Below are positions 35,211 to 42,188 of a DNA stretch of 64,000 bases, piece after piece. This stretch comes from Ruminococcaceae bacterium P7 (GTDB lineage: Bacteria > Bacillota > Clostridia > Oscillospirales > Acutalibacteraceae): assembly GCA_900100595.1 (NCBI GenBank), contig FMUA01000004.1, positions 62,001 to 126,000 of the forward strand, read 5' to 3'. The position numbers and the translations under genes are program-made. Within the stretch, counting starts at the first letter, position 1; each line of letters begins with the position of its first letter. Below the pieces are notes generated by a model. The model worked only from the letters and a program-made list of their open reading frames with translations, searched no databases and was not told where the DNA came from.

Positions 35211-35398
35211 CAGCTGTTCCTCCATTTACTCCGTTGTATGATTTTATCATATCAGAAATCAAGGGGCTTGTCCATATCAGCCGGAGAATTTTGCCGGAAC
35301 TGCAACTCACCGCGGAGTTATGCACCTTACCGCCGAATCTATTGTCAAAAAAATATCCGCTATACTCAGCCCATCACAAAACGAAAGGTTGATTGATT

Positions 35399-35527
35399 AT
35401 GGGCATCTTATTTATGGTATTATTCACACTCGCAGAGGTTACGCTGGTCGTTCTGACCTTCACCAAATTCAGCGAGAAAGCAGAGCGGATCACAACAGGC
35501 ACATCCACTTTTTCAAATAATGAATAA
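35399..35527 (+). CDS. Small membrane peptide
   Basis: A 42-residue peptide: MGILFMVLFTLAEVTLVVLT forms one membrane segment and a short polar tail follows. AAAGG stands 11 bases upstream. Function is unknown. The rest of 35528-35821 is gene-free and contains the promoter TTGATT (35762-35767)/TAAAAT (35785-35790). Confidence 0.45.
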   Translation: MGILFMVLFTLAEVTLVVLTFTKFSEKAERITTGTSTFSNNE

Positions 35528-35821
35528 TCACAGCCGCTAAGTGGAAGCACCCTCCTGCTTGGCGGCATGTGAATTCTTGCTAAGTTGAAATCAGAAGAAG
35601 GACAGCCTGATCAAACGGTTCCTGTCTTGTCTGAATATAAATAAATGTTTGTAAATCGATGAAGCATCCACTTTATTTCGGAGCGCTTCTCACGCAGAAG
35701 ATTATAGAAAATTTTTTTATTTATAAAAAAGAACAGCGAAGAGAATTGTTTAAATTTATTGTTGATTTTGCACATTTAGTGTGGTAAAATAATGAATATC
35801 ATTGATAAAGGGAGAAAATAT

Positions 35822-35911
35822 ATGAAAAAGGTTTTAGGAATAGTTGTTGCAGTAATAATTGCAATCATTTTGTTTATTTTTGTACGAGCATTTATTATTT
35901 GGATATTCTAA
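35822..35911 (+). CDS. 29-residue single-span membrane peptide
   Basis: MKK followed by about 24 hydrophobic residues and ending IIWIF. AAAGGGAG precedes the ATG and a promoter with 17-base spacing stands just upstream (35762-35790). Its stop is 11 bases before the DUF4230 gene, so the two are cotranscribed. It could be a leader peptide or a small membrane subunit. Confidence 0.5.
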   Translation: MKKVLGIVVAVIIAIILFIFVRAFIIWIF

Positions 35912-35922
35912 GGAGATTGTTA

Positions 35923-36591
35923 ATGAAGGAACGACAAACAAAATCAGGATTTTCATTTGTGAAGTGGGTGATTATTCTTGTACTCATTCTGGCTATTTGT
36001 TTAGTAACGTTTTTTTGTATAAAATCGTTGCCGATATTTGGACAAGAAAAGGCGTCACTCTCATCTTCTAATATTGTTACTGCATTACAAACATCAAGCG
36101 AGTTGATTACTTCTAAGGTTAATTTCAGAGGAATCGCCAAATACTCTGATGAAGGTGTTCCGGTGATTAACAAGGGAGACTTTGTGATGGTATATACAGC
36201 TACAGTAAAAGCAGGTATTGATATAGACAAAGTCAAGTCTGCAGTTGATAATCAGAATAAAATTGTGTATATTTATCTCCCTGATGCTGAAGTTTTAGAT
36301 GTAAAGGTAAATAATGATTCAGTTGAGTTCTATAATAAGTCATTTGTTCTTTTTAATTCAGATGAAAAAAGTGATACAGCAGATGCATTACATTTGGCAG
36401 AAGAAGATGCAAAAAGCGATGCATTGGAAACAGGAATACTGGAATTAGCCAATCAACATTCAAAAACATTGATAAAGGGGATACTTGAAGGTGTTGTTGA
36501 TGGGTATAGTATGGAGTTTTTTGATTCTTTAGATTTGTTTCAAAAAAAGGCAAGTCAGATTGAGTCAGCATCAAGCGATTCTGCGAATTAA
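35923..36591 (+). CDS. DUF4230 family membrane-anchored protein
   Basis: A 222-residue protein starting at ATG 35923 after AAGGAG. One N-terminal membrane segment (residues 12-33) leads to an extracytoplasmic domain whose pattern (LQTSSELITSKVNFRG, then VYTATVKAGIDIDKV, then VYIYLPDAEVLDVKV) fits DUF4230. Function of the family is unknown. It is preceded by a tiny membrane peptide gene in the same transcript. Confidence 0.75.
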   Translation: MKERQTKSGFSFVKWVIILVLILAICLVTFFCIKSLPIFGQEKASLSSSNIVTALQTSSELITSKVNFRGIAKYSDEGVPVINKGDFVMVYTATVKAGIDIDKVKSAVDNQNKIVYIYLPDAEVLDVKVNNDSVEFYNKSFVLFNSDEKSDTADALHLAEEDAKSDALETGILELANQHSKTLIKGILEGVVDGYSMEFFDSLDLFQKKASQIESASSDSAN

Positions 36592-36695
36592 AAAAGACGA
36601 AAATATTGTTTTCAGGGTCTTGTGAATAAACTCTCGCAAAAAGAAGGGTGTGCTTGAAAATAGTTTGATTGATTTGCAAATCTCAGATTTTAATT

Positions 36696-36790
36696 CAGCT
36701 TCACAAACCGCGAAAAACGCCCGACACGGCGCTGAACTTGTTATCGGGTAACTTTCCCGTCTTTTGCCAACAAACCGCACAGAGGGCGGA
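36696..36790 (+). repeat. Dispersed repeat R1, copy c
   Basis: TCACAAACCGCGAAAAACGC, CCGACACGGCGC and CCCGTCTTTTGCCAACAAAC match the R1 copies at 39815 and 40070, with a diverged centre. A conserved terminator hairpin (AACGGCAGTCCTGCC/GGGCTGCCGTT) follows at 36834-36866. Confidence 0.7.
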
Positions 36791-36870
36791 ATAGACGGCT
36801 CTGTTGCATGAAAAAACCTTTTGAACAAACGAACGGCAGTCCTGCCTTTGTGACAGGGCTGCCGTTTTGC

Positions 36871-37137
36871 TTAGTCTGCTTGTAACGCTTCTGTCATCAG
36901 CTGCACGCCTAACCTGAATCCTATGATGAAGTTCTCGCGTTCATTCAGGCAAGTCAGTTCTGACCACGCATCTTTCAGTTTGCCGAATAGCTCTGTTTCA
37001 CTGTCGTTGAGTGTTTTTCTCAGTTCCGTGTCATGCCTGAGCACCAGCTTTGCGAGACGGTCAATCTCGCTGTCCTTTTTGATTTCGCGTTCATACGGAT
37101 GGATATTTCCGTAGTACAGCTCTTTGATTGTGTCCAT
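36871..37137 (-). CDS. DUF6809-like small helical protein
   Basis: An 88-residue protein starting at ATG 37137 after AAGGAGG; a longer upstream frame without a ribosome binding site was rejected. The pattern IKELYYGNIHPYERE, then TELFGKLKDAWSEL, then FIIGFRLGVQLMTEAL is typical of a family on Clostridia mobile elements. The role is unknown. It is probably cytosolic and helical. Confidence 0.75.
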   Translation of the reverse strand: MDTIKELYYGNIHPYEREIKKDSEIDRLAKLVLRHDTELRKTLNDSETELFGKLKDAWSELTCLNERENFIIGFRLGVQLMTEALQAD

Positions 37138-37310
37138 ACAGGCACCTCCTTTAGCACAACACAATACCACAGAAACCAGAAAAGTCCAGACTTTTTGCGA
37201 GAATATTTTTGAAAAACCGCAGGCAGCGCGAGCTTCTTTCTGCGCTGCCTGTTTTGCTGTTTCAAATTTTACGGTTACAGAAACAATTAATAGAGTTTTT
37301 GATATGCTTT

Positions 37311-37613
37311 TTACCAATGTGGTGTTGTTATTTCACCTTTGTCTAAAATGGTCGAAATAACATTTATTAATCCGTTATTAAACACGCCGCTTTTTCTGCT
37401 TTCGAGAAGATTCTCAGAAAAGTATTCTTCTAGGAATGCCATATTATATAAATGACTTGGATAGTCAAGAGTATATTTTTTGATTAAATATGACATTAAT
37501 TCTTTATTGGATGCTTTCTCTGCAAGTGTTTCAATGGATTCAGTTGCTCCTTGATCAACAATTCTAGCAATCACCTCACCAAAATAGCATATTCCCATAA
37601 ATCTTTTATCCAT
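37311..37613 (-). CDS. Hypothetical protein
   Basis: A 100-residue protein with AAGGAGG before ATG 37613. No domain is recognised; it is helical and acidic. It lies between the mobilization-element relic and the DUF6809-like gene. Lower GC than the integrase gene next to it suggests a different origin. Confidence 0.55.
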   Translation of the reverse strand: MDKRFMGICYFGEVIARIVDQGATESIETLAEKASNKELMSYLIKKYTLDYPSHLYNMAFLEEYFSENLLESRKSGVFNNGLINVISTILDKGEITTPHW

Positions 37614-37638
37614 TGTAATTCCTCCTTGATTGATATTA

Positions 37639-38481
37639 TTATGTCGTAAAACAAATTATGTTATTCGCCGCGTTGATCTGCATTTCATCCGTGATGTGGC
37701 TGTAGATGTCGAGGGTCGTTGCCGAGGAGACGTGACCGATGATCGCCGACAGCGTTTTGATGTCCATGCCGTGTTCCGGCGCCGTCGTCGCGAAGGTGTG
37801 GCGCAGGTCGTGGAAGCGGACGCGCTTGCACTGCGCTCTGTCGAGAATCTTCACCATTTTGCGGTACACGCTTGTCGGGTCGATCGGCTCGCCCTCCTTG
37901 ACGGGCGAGGGGAATATCCATTCCGAGTCGACATTCTTTCTGTACTCTCTGAGCACCATCAGCACCGACGGCGGAAGAATGACCGAGCGGTTCGACTGCT
38001 TTGTCTTGGGAACGGACACGATCACGCCGTGGTCGACGTGATACGCCTGTCGCTGAATGTGGAGCGCGCCCGTCTCAAAGTCGAGGTCAGACCATTTCAG
38101 CGCGCAGATCTCGCCGCGGCGCATACCCGTTGCCAGCTCGAGCAGAGCCAGCTCATAGAAGTCGTCCTGCTTCGACTGGATCAGGAACCTGCGCATCTCA
38201 TCGTGGGTGAGCACCTGCATTTCCTGCGCTTTTTTCGGCGGCAGCTTGCAGCCCTCGGCAGGATTGACGGAGATCAGCTTTTCCTCTACCGCTTTCTGCA
38301 GCGCCGTTCGGCAGGTGGTATGGCAGGAACGCACCATGCGGTCTGACAGCCCTGTTCCGTAGAGCTCGACCTTTGCTTTTCTCTCCACGCCGTCGCGCGT
38401 CGCCATATATTGCAGCAGCTTTCCCGCGTTTGAGAAGGCGGGATTTTTGATATATCGGCTCGTCAGAATGAATTTTGCCAT
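37639..38481 (-). pseudogene. Relaxase-integrase chimera (deletion scar)
   Basis: The first 39 residues (MAKFILTSRYIKNPAFSNAG, then YMATRDGVE) are the start of a MobP-type relaxase. From about residue 40 the protein is the end of the core-binding domain and the whole catalytic domain of a tyrosine recombinase. Visible are the Arg in GMRRGEI, the HDLRHTFAT box, GHVSS and the Tyr in IYSHITDE. A deletion removed most of the relaxase and the first third of the integrase and joined them in frame. Without its arm-binding domain the recombinase is probably crippled. Its start is 2 bases from the stop of the next upstream gene. Confidence 0.82.
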
Positions 38482-38483
38482 CG

Positions 38484-38885
38484 TCAGTCACGCTGCCAAT
38501 CACAGGCGTCCTCGAAAGAAAACAGCCCGTTTGTCGAGGCGACCTCCTCGGCAACGTTCTCTCTCAGATTGGAAACGGTTTCGGGAGAGTAATGAACTGC
38601 CGCGCAGATCACGTTGGAAAGGACACCAAGCTCGACTGCGACCTTGAATAACATCTCCGAAAGATTACGCTCGACGCTCTCCGCTTCGTTGTGAACCGTC
38701 TCCTCAAGCAGCGGCGCGACCAGATTCAATGACTTTTCCAGATGCAGACAGCGGATATAAAACTTGACCGCCTGACAGACAAAATCGCTTTTTGAAACGG
38801 CGTTTGCCGCGTCAAGCATTTTCTCCATTTCCGCAACAGTGGATGGATACATCCAATAAGCGTATTTTTTCTTATTTTCAACCAT
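38484..38885 (-). CDS. MobC-like mobilization accessory protein
   Basis: A 133-residue protein starting at ATG 38885 after GAGGTG. It is helical, with a possible ribbon-helix-helix-like N-terminus (YAYWMYPSTVAEMEKMLDAA). Position directly upstream of a relaxase start, and length, fit a relaxosome accessory protein. Sequence support alone is modest. Confidence 0.55.
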   Translation of the reverse strand: MVENKKKYAYWMYPSTVAEMEKMLDAANAVSKSDFVCQAVKFYIRCLHLEKSLNLVAPLLEETVHNEAESVERNLSEMLFKVAVELGVLSNVICAAVHYSPETVSNLRENVAEEVASTNGLFSFEDACDWQRD

Positions 38886-39027
38886 GAAAAACACCTCAAA
38901 AATATAGACCCCGAAATGCAGCAACCAATAAAACCGCCGAATAACGCCTTAACCATCGCAACAGTCGGCTCTGCCGTCTGATGTACAGCGTCATGGCGGA
39001 CGCCTGACTTTAACCTGCTTCTGATAA

Positions 39028-39456
39028 TCATCTTCTTTTACGGCGCTTTTCCGGCTTGAAATACGGGATATTCCTTCGTTTCCACATCTGCTGATAATAA
39101 TAGACATCCTGCTCGTTTCTGAGAGGCGCTATCTTGAAAATCAGATTGCCGTTCCACGCTTTGCCGTCTTTGGTGATCACGAAGGACTTGCGCTTGGTGA
39201 TCAGCTCTTTTTCTTCGAGCATATTCACATATTTGATGACCGTGTTCCGGCTTTTGCCGATGGCGTCCCCGATGGTTTTGTAGCTTGGGTAACAGGTGTA
39301 GGTTCGTCTGTCCTCGCACTTCATCAGAAAGGCATACACTGCGATTTCCTCCGCGGTCAGTCCGAGGTCAAAAATGATATTCGGCAGAGGAAAGAAATTT
39401 CTGACGGGAAGAGGTCCGTGATACTGACCTTGCGGCGTCGTCGCGTACTTGTTCAT
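39028..39456 (-). CDS. Helix-turn-helix (replication-initiator-like) protein
   Basis: A 142-residue protein starting at ATG 39456 after GGAGG. FFPLPNIIFDLGLTAEEIAVYAFLMK followed by YKTIGDAIGKSRNTVIKYVN is a winged helix of the type found in RepA_N-like and element-borne regulators. A basic tail ends the protein. It overlaps the excisionase gene by four bases and belongs to the mobilizable-element core. Confidence 0.75.
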   Translation of the reverse strand: MNKYATTPQGQYHGPLPVRNFFPLPNIIFDLGLTAEEIAVYAFLMKCEDRRTYTCYPSYKTIGDAIGKSRNTVIKYVNMLEEKELITKRKSFVITKDGKAWNGNLIFKIAPLRNEQDVYYYQQMWKRRNIPYFKPEKRRKRR

Positions 39457-39650
39457 GAGTTGTCCTCCACCCACTTGATGAATTTTTCCTTCGGCACTAC
39501 GATCCGCGCACCGATGCGCAGACAGGGAAAGCCCTTTTCTTTTACCAGCTCATACGCTCCCGAAATAGAAATGCCGAGCACGTCTGCCACGTCCTGTACG
39601 GAAAGCATCAGCGGAAGCTCGTCGTAGCTTTTGTAAGTTTTATGTTCCAT
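39453..39650 (-). CDS. Excisionase-like MerR-type helix-turn-helix
   Basis: A 65-residue protein starting at ATG 39650 after GGAGGT. MLSVQDVADVLGISISGAYELV and RIVVPKEKFIKWVE are the standard element excisionase/DNA-binding domain. It would guide excision by the tyrosine integrase, which is now truncated. It is first in the minus-strand operon and has a strong promoter about 100 bases upstream. Confidence 0.85.
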   Translation of the reverse strand: MEHKTYKSYDELPLMLSVQDVADVLGISISGAYELVKEKGFPCLRIGARIVVPKEKFIKWVEDNS

Positions 39651-39740
39651 AGCGTACCTCCATAGCAAATATTGTAACGAAGTGTCGAAGCGAAATCTGT
39701 CGAACCGTGTCCATCAAAAAAGAACGTTTCTTTGTCGAAT

Positions 39741-39777
39741 GTATGTTCAGTATAACATACTCGAACATTTGTGTCAA
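39741..39777 (-). promoter_or_regulatory. Promoter and operator of the excisionase operon
   Basis: On the minus strand TTGACA (39777-39772), a 17-base spacer and TATACT (39754-39749) form a near-perfect promoter. A 7-base inverted repeat GTATGTT/AACATAC (39741-39747 and 39754-39760) covers the -10 box. Nearby CGAATGTATGTTCA (39736-39749) is two bases off a Gram-positive LexA box, so damage control is possible. Confidence 0.75.
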
Positions 39778-39814
39778 TGCTTTTTTAGAACGGATATTCG
39801 AAAATATTTTCACT

Positions 39815-39922
39815 CTCACAAACCGCGAAAAACGCCCGACACGGCGCGAAAGGTTTCGTCGGGTACTTTCCCGTCTTTTCGCAACAAATCGCACACAGGG
39901 CGCCACACGGCGAAACAGGGCG
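39815..39922 (+). repeat. Dispersed repeat R1, copy a
   Basis: About 108 bases, roughly 90 percent identical to 40090-40197. It includes the arm pair CCCGAC/GTCGGG around an ACGGCGCGAAAGG centre and ends in GGCGAAACAGGGCG. No gene is seen here; the antisense frames are artefacts of the repeat. Confidence 0.8.
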
Positions 39923-40069
39923 TGTTTTCTTTGCTGTGAGTCCCTCGTTGTGAACAGTTGCTTTCGCAGGTTAGATGATTTTTTTGACCCGCCGTTTATG
40001 GCGGTTTTTAATGTCAGGAAGTTCATAATAGGCGGATAAAGTACCCGCCGGTAATCTTTGTTTTATGCA

Positions 40070-40197
40070 GCGCAGATTCTGACACGGCTCCACAAAACGC
40101 GAAAAACGCCCGACACGGCGCGAAAGGCTTTGTCGGGTACTTTCCCGACTTTCCGCAACAAATCGCACACAGGGCGACACACGGCGAAACAGGGCGC
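40070..40197 (+). repeat. Dispersed repeat R1, copy b
   Basis: The fullest copy: TTTATGCAGCGCAGATTCTG, then ACACGGCTCCACAAAACGCG and the conserved CGCCCGACACGGCGCGAAAG core, ending GGCGAAACAGGGCG. A terminator (CCTCGCTGAG/CTCAGCGAGG, 40204-40232) follows. The stretch 39669-40237 contains two R1 copies and no gene. Confidence 0.8.
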
Positions 40198-40237
40198 AAA
40201 AAACCTCGCTGAGCCAAACGACTCAGCGAGGCGCGCA

Positions 40238-40504
40238 TTAAAACAGTATTTCCTCCGCGTCGATGACGCACACATTTTCCGCTCCCGAGCCTGCCGCCAT
40301 TCTGCCGATGGAGTTGACATAGCAGAGCGTTTTATCGGGGAGCACGGCAATGATATCCGATGGCTCTTTTTCAATCGGCTTTATGCCGCCGAAAAGAAAT
40401 TCTTCTTTTTCTGCCTGTGCGAAAAACGCTTTGCAGATTTCATCACTGCTCATTCTGACATAGACCTTTTTGTTTGCGTTGATAAGACTTTCGATTGTTT
40501 TCAT
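40238..40504 (-). CDS. Unknown small protein controlled by a SAM-type riboswitch
   Basis: An 88-residue protein starting at ATG 40504 after GGAGG. It is mixed alpha/beta (IESLINANKKVYVRMSSDEI, then IIAVLPDKTLCYVNSIGRM) with two cysteines and no known domain. Its leader contains a SAM-I-like aptamer (40700-40787) and an intrinsic terminator (40544-40575). Expression when S-adenosylmethionine is low would follow from that architecture. That links it to methionine or SAM supply, though the reaction is unknown. Confidence 0.65.
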   Translation of the reverse strand: MKTIESLINANKKVYVRMSSDEICKAFFAQAEKEEFLFGGIKPIEKEPSDIIAVLPDKTLCYVNSIGRMAAGSGAENVCVIDAEEILF

Positions 40505-40543
40505 TTTCAATCCTCCATAAGTTTTTACCCAAAAGAGGAGCAC

Positions 40544-40575
40544 GAAAAAAACGCCCATCGTCAGACGGGCGTAGT
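40544..40575 (-). terminator. Riboswitch terminator
   Basis: On the minus strand CGCCCGTC-TGAC-GATGGGCG is followed by TTTTTTT. It lies between the aptamer and the 88-residue gene, at the place expected for the expression platform. Confidence 0.75.
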
Positions 40576-40699
40576 AAATCAAAGGATTACCCTCGCAAAA
40601 TATAGTCGTTGCGCGTCGCAGTTAAAACTGCTCCTTCAACGCCTTATTTTGCGCAGCGCTTTTGCTCCCTTCATCCGCCACCGGCGGCGGTCGCAACGC

Positions 40700-40787
40700 T
40701 ACCCATCATTCAAGCATTACCACCTTACATGTTGCAGGTTGGTGTGCGGTCAACGAGCTTGTCTCTCGCGCACTCTTTATAGGTTGG
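40700..40787 (-). promoter_or_regulatory. SAM-I-type riboswitch aptamer
   Basis: Read on the minus strand: P1 pairs ACCTAT with ATGGGT; P2 pairs GTGCG with CGCAC and CGAG with CTCG around GAGAGA; P3 pairs ACC-ACCT with AGGT-GGT; then the conserved-like GGTAATGC and GATGGG. Order and elements follow the SAM-I core (AGAG, GAGGGA-like, TGA, CAACC, GGTGCTAA-like). About 110 bases of extra structured sequence separate it from the terminator. A T-box was considered and rejected. Confidence 0.7.
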
Positions 40788-40816
40788 TTTTATTATAATT
40801 TCCGAAACGGGATTTG

Positions 40817-41221
40817 TCAACCGTTCATTTTCAGTTTTTCGAAATGGTACGAGTAGCTCTTTTCGGCGCCCTTGAAAACAGGCCATCCGTCAATGCCGTC
40901 ATTGCGCTTGCGCGGAATGATGTGGATATGGAAATGCGGTACCGACTGACCTGCGCTTTCATCGCTTGCGTTGAGCAGGTTCACGCCGTCGTAACCGCAG
41001 TTGTCGACAAGGTGACGGGAAACCTTCTGCACGGTATCCATCATGTCGTGCAGCGCATCGCTGTCGCAGTCAAGAATATTTTTGAAGTGCTTCTTCGGAA
41101 TGACGAGGATATGTCCGTCAACGTCGTCCGCGATATCCATGATGGAAATCGTTGTGTCGTCTTCGTACAGCTTGCAGCTCGGAAGCTCTCCCTTGAAGAT
41201 TTTGCAAAATACACAGTCCAT
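40817..41221 (-). CDS. HIT-family nucleotide hydrolase/transferase
   Basis: A 134-residue protein starting at ATG 41221 after GGAGG. CVFCKIFKGELPS starts the domain and the histidine triad HFHIHIIP is at about residue 100. The family hydrolyses nucleoside phosphoramidates or dinucleoside polyphosphates. Its two N-terminal cysteines (CVFC) may bind zinc, as in several bacterial members. Length is normal. The conserved chromosomal context is not informative. Confidence 0.93.
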   Translation of the reverse strand: MDCVFCKIFKGELPSCKLYEDDTTISIMDIADDVDGHILVIPKKHFKNILDCDSDALHDMMDTVQKVSRHLVDNCGYDGVNLLNASDESAGQSVPHFHIHIIPRKRNDGIDGWPVFKGAEKSYSYHFEKLKMNG

Positions 41222-41328
41222 ATTGTTTGCCTCCTTCGATAGGTTATAACTCATTATAATATGCGCGGCGGATGATTGCAACAGTTGCGTTCCCGAAAAA
41301 ATTGTTATAAAATATTTTCAGAAAACAC

Positions 41329-41359
41329 TTGACTCTGACGCAGCGTCATAGGTTATCAT
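41329..41359 (+). promoter_or_regulatory. MerR-type promoter and operator
   Basis: TTGACT (41329-41334) and TATCAT (41354-41359) are separated by 19 bases, the over-long spacing typical of MerR-controlled promoters. A perfect dyad TGACGCAGCGTCA (41336-41348) fills the spacer. Autoregulation by the adjacent gene is the natural reading. Confidence 0.85.
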
Positions 41360-41384
41360 AGAACCCGAGGTGAGGAAGTTGAAA

Positions 41385-42095
41385 ATGCAGATCAAGGAAT
41401 TCGCGGAGCAAATTGGCGTGAGCGTGCGCACGCTTCACTACTACGACGAAATCGGATTGCTCAAACCGTCCGAGGTCGACGTGCAGAACGGATACCGGTT
41501 TTATGACGAAAGATCTTTGGAGCGCATGCAGGAGATATTATTTTACCGCGAGCTGGATTTCTCTCTCAAAACCATCGCGCAGATTCTCTTGTCGCCTGAC
41601 TATGACAAACAGCAGGCGCTGACGTGGCAGCGGAAATTACTGTTCGCGAAAAAGGAACGGCTGGAGCGGTTGATCGACGCGCTGGACAGCTTGGAGAAAG
41701 GAGAAGGTTTTATGAAGCCGAATAACGAATACGAAGACCTGAAAAACAAATACGCGGAGGAGGTCAGACAGCGCTGGGGCAGCACCGACGCGTACAAGGA
41801 AAGCCAACAGCGCAATACCGATTTCAGCCAAGCGGCTTCTTTGCTTGACGCGGTGTTTGAAGAATTCGCCGAGCTTGACCGCAGCGGGATTTCGCCCGAC
41901 GACGAAGCGGCGAAAATACAGGTAGAAAAATTGCAGCGGTGTATTACCGATAATTTCTATACCTGTACAAACGAGATCCTCGCGGGACTCGGACAGATGT
42001 ACGCCGCCGACGTCCGCTTCAAAAACAACATCGACAAACACGGCGAGGGTACTGCGGAGTTTGTATCACAGTGCATTAACAGCTATTGTATGTAG
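41385..42095 (+). CDS. MerR-family regulator with TipAS domain
   Basis: A 236-residue protein starting at ATG 41385 after GAGGTGAGG; an in-frame GTG at 41370 is the alternative. Residues 1-70 are a MerR winged helix (IKEFAEQIGVSVRTLHYYDE). A coiled-coil dimer helix follows, and residues 110-236 match the TipAS antibiotic-recognition domain (RWGSTDAYKESQQR, then YAADVRFKNNIDKHGEG). TipAL-like activators bind thiopeptide or other drugs and turn on their own promoter. The 19-base-spaced promoter upstream fits. Confidence 0.9.
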   Translation: MQIKEFAEQIGVSVRTLHYYDEIGLLKPSEVDVQNGYRFYDERSLERMQEILFYRELDFSLKTIAQILLSPDYDKQQALTWQRKLLFAKKERLERLIDALDSLEKGEGFMKPNNEYEDLKNKYAEEVRQRWGSTDAYKESQQRNTDFSQAASLLDAVFEEFAELDRSGISPDDEAAKIQVEKLQRCITDNFYTCTNEILAGLGQMYAADVRFKNNIDKHGEGTAEFVSQCINSYCM

Positions 42096-42188
42096 GTGTG
42101 CTGTCGAAAAATAATAGTCCTGTTCTTGACGGAGCGGCAAAAAAAGTGCTACAATTAATTCAGACTATTCAGAGGAAGTGAACACCTT

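Noticed and set aside
37630..38346. 238-codon plus-strand frame opposite the integrase chimera
   Set aside because: Antisense shadow of the tyrosine recombinase catalytic domain; Arg/Val-rich with no motif.
39682..40271. Several overlapping frames on both strands in the R1 repeats
   Set aside because: Repeat-derived shadows; Arg/Cys/Phe-rich, no starts with ribosome binding sites.
40580..40800. T-box leader
   Set aside because: The T-box sequence (GGGTGGNACCGCG) and a specifier loop are not present; helices match a SAM-I core better.
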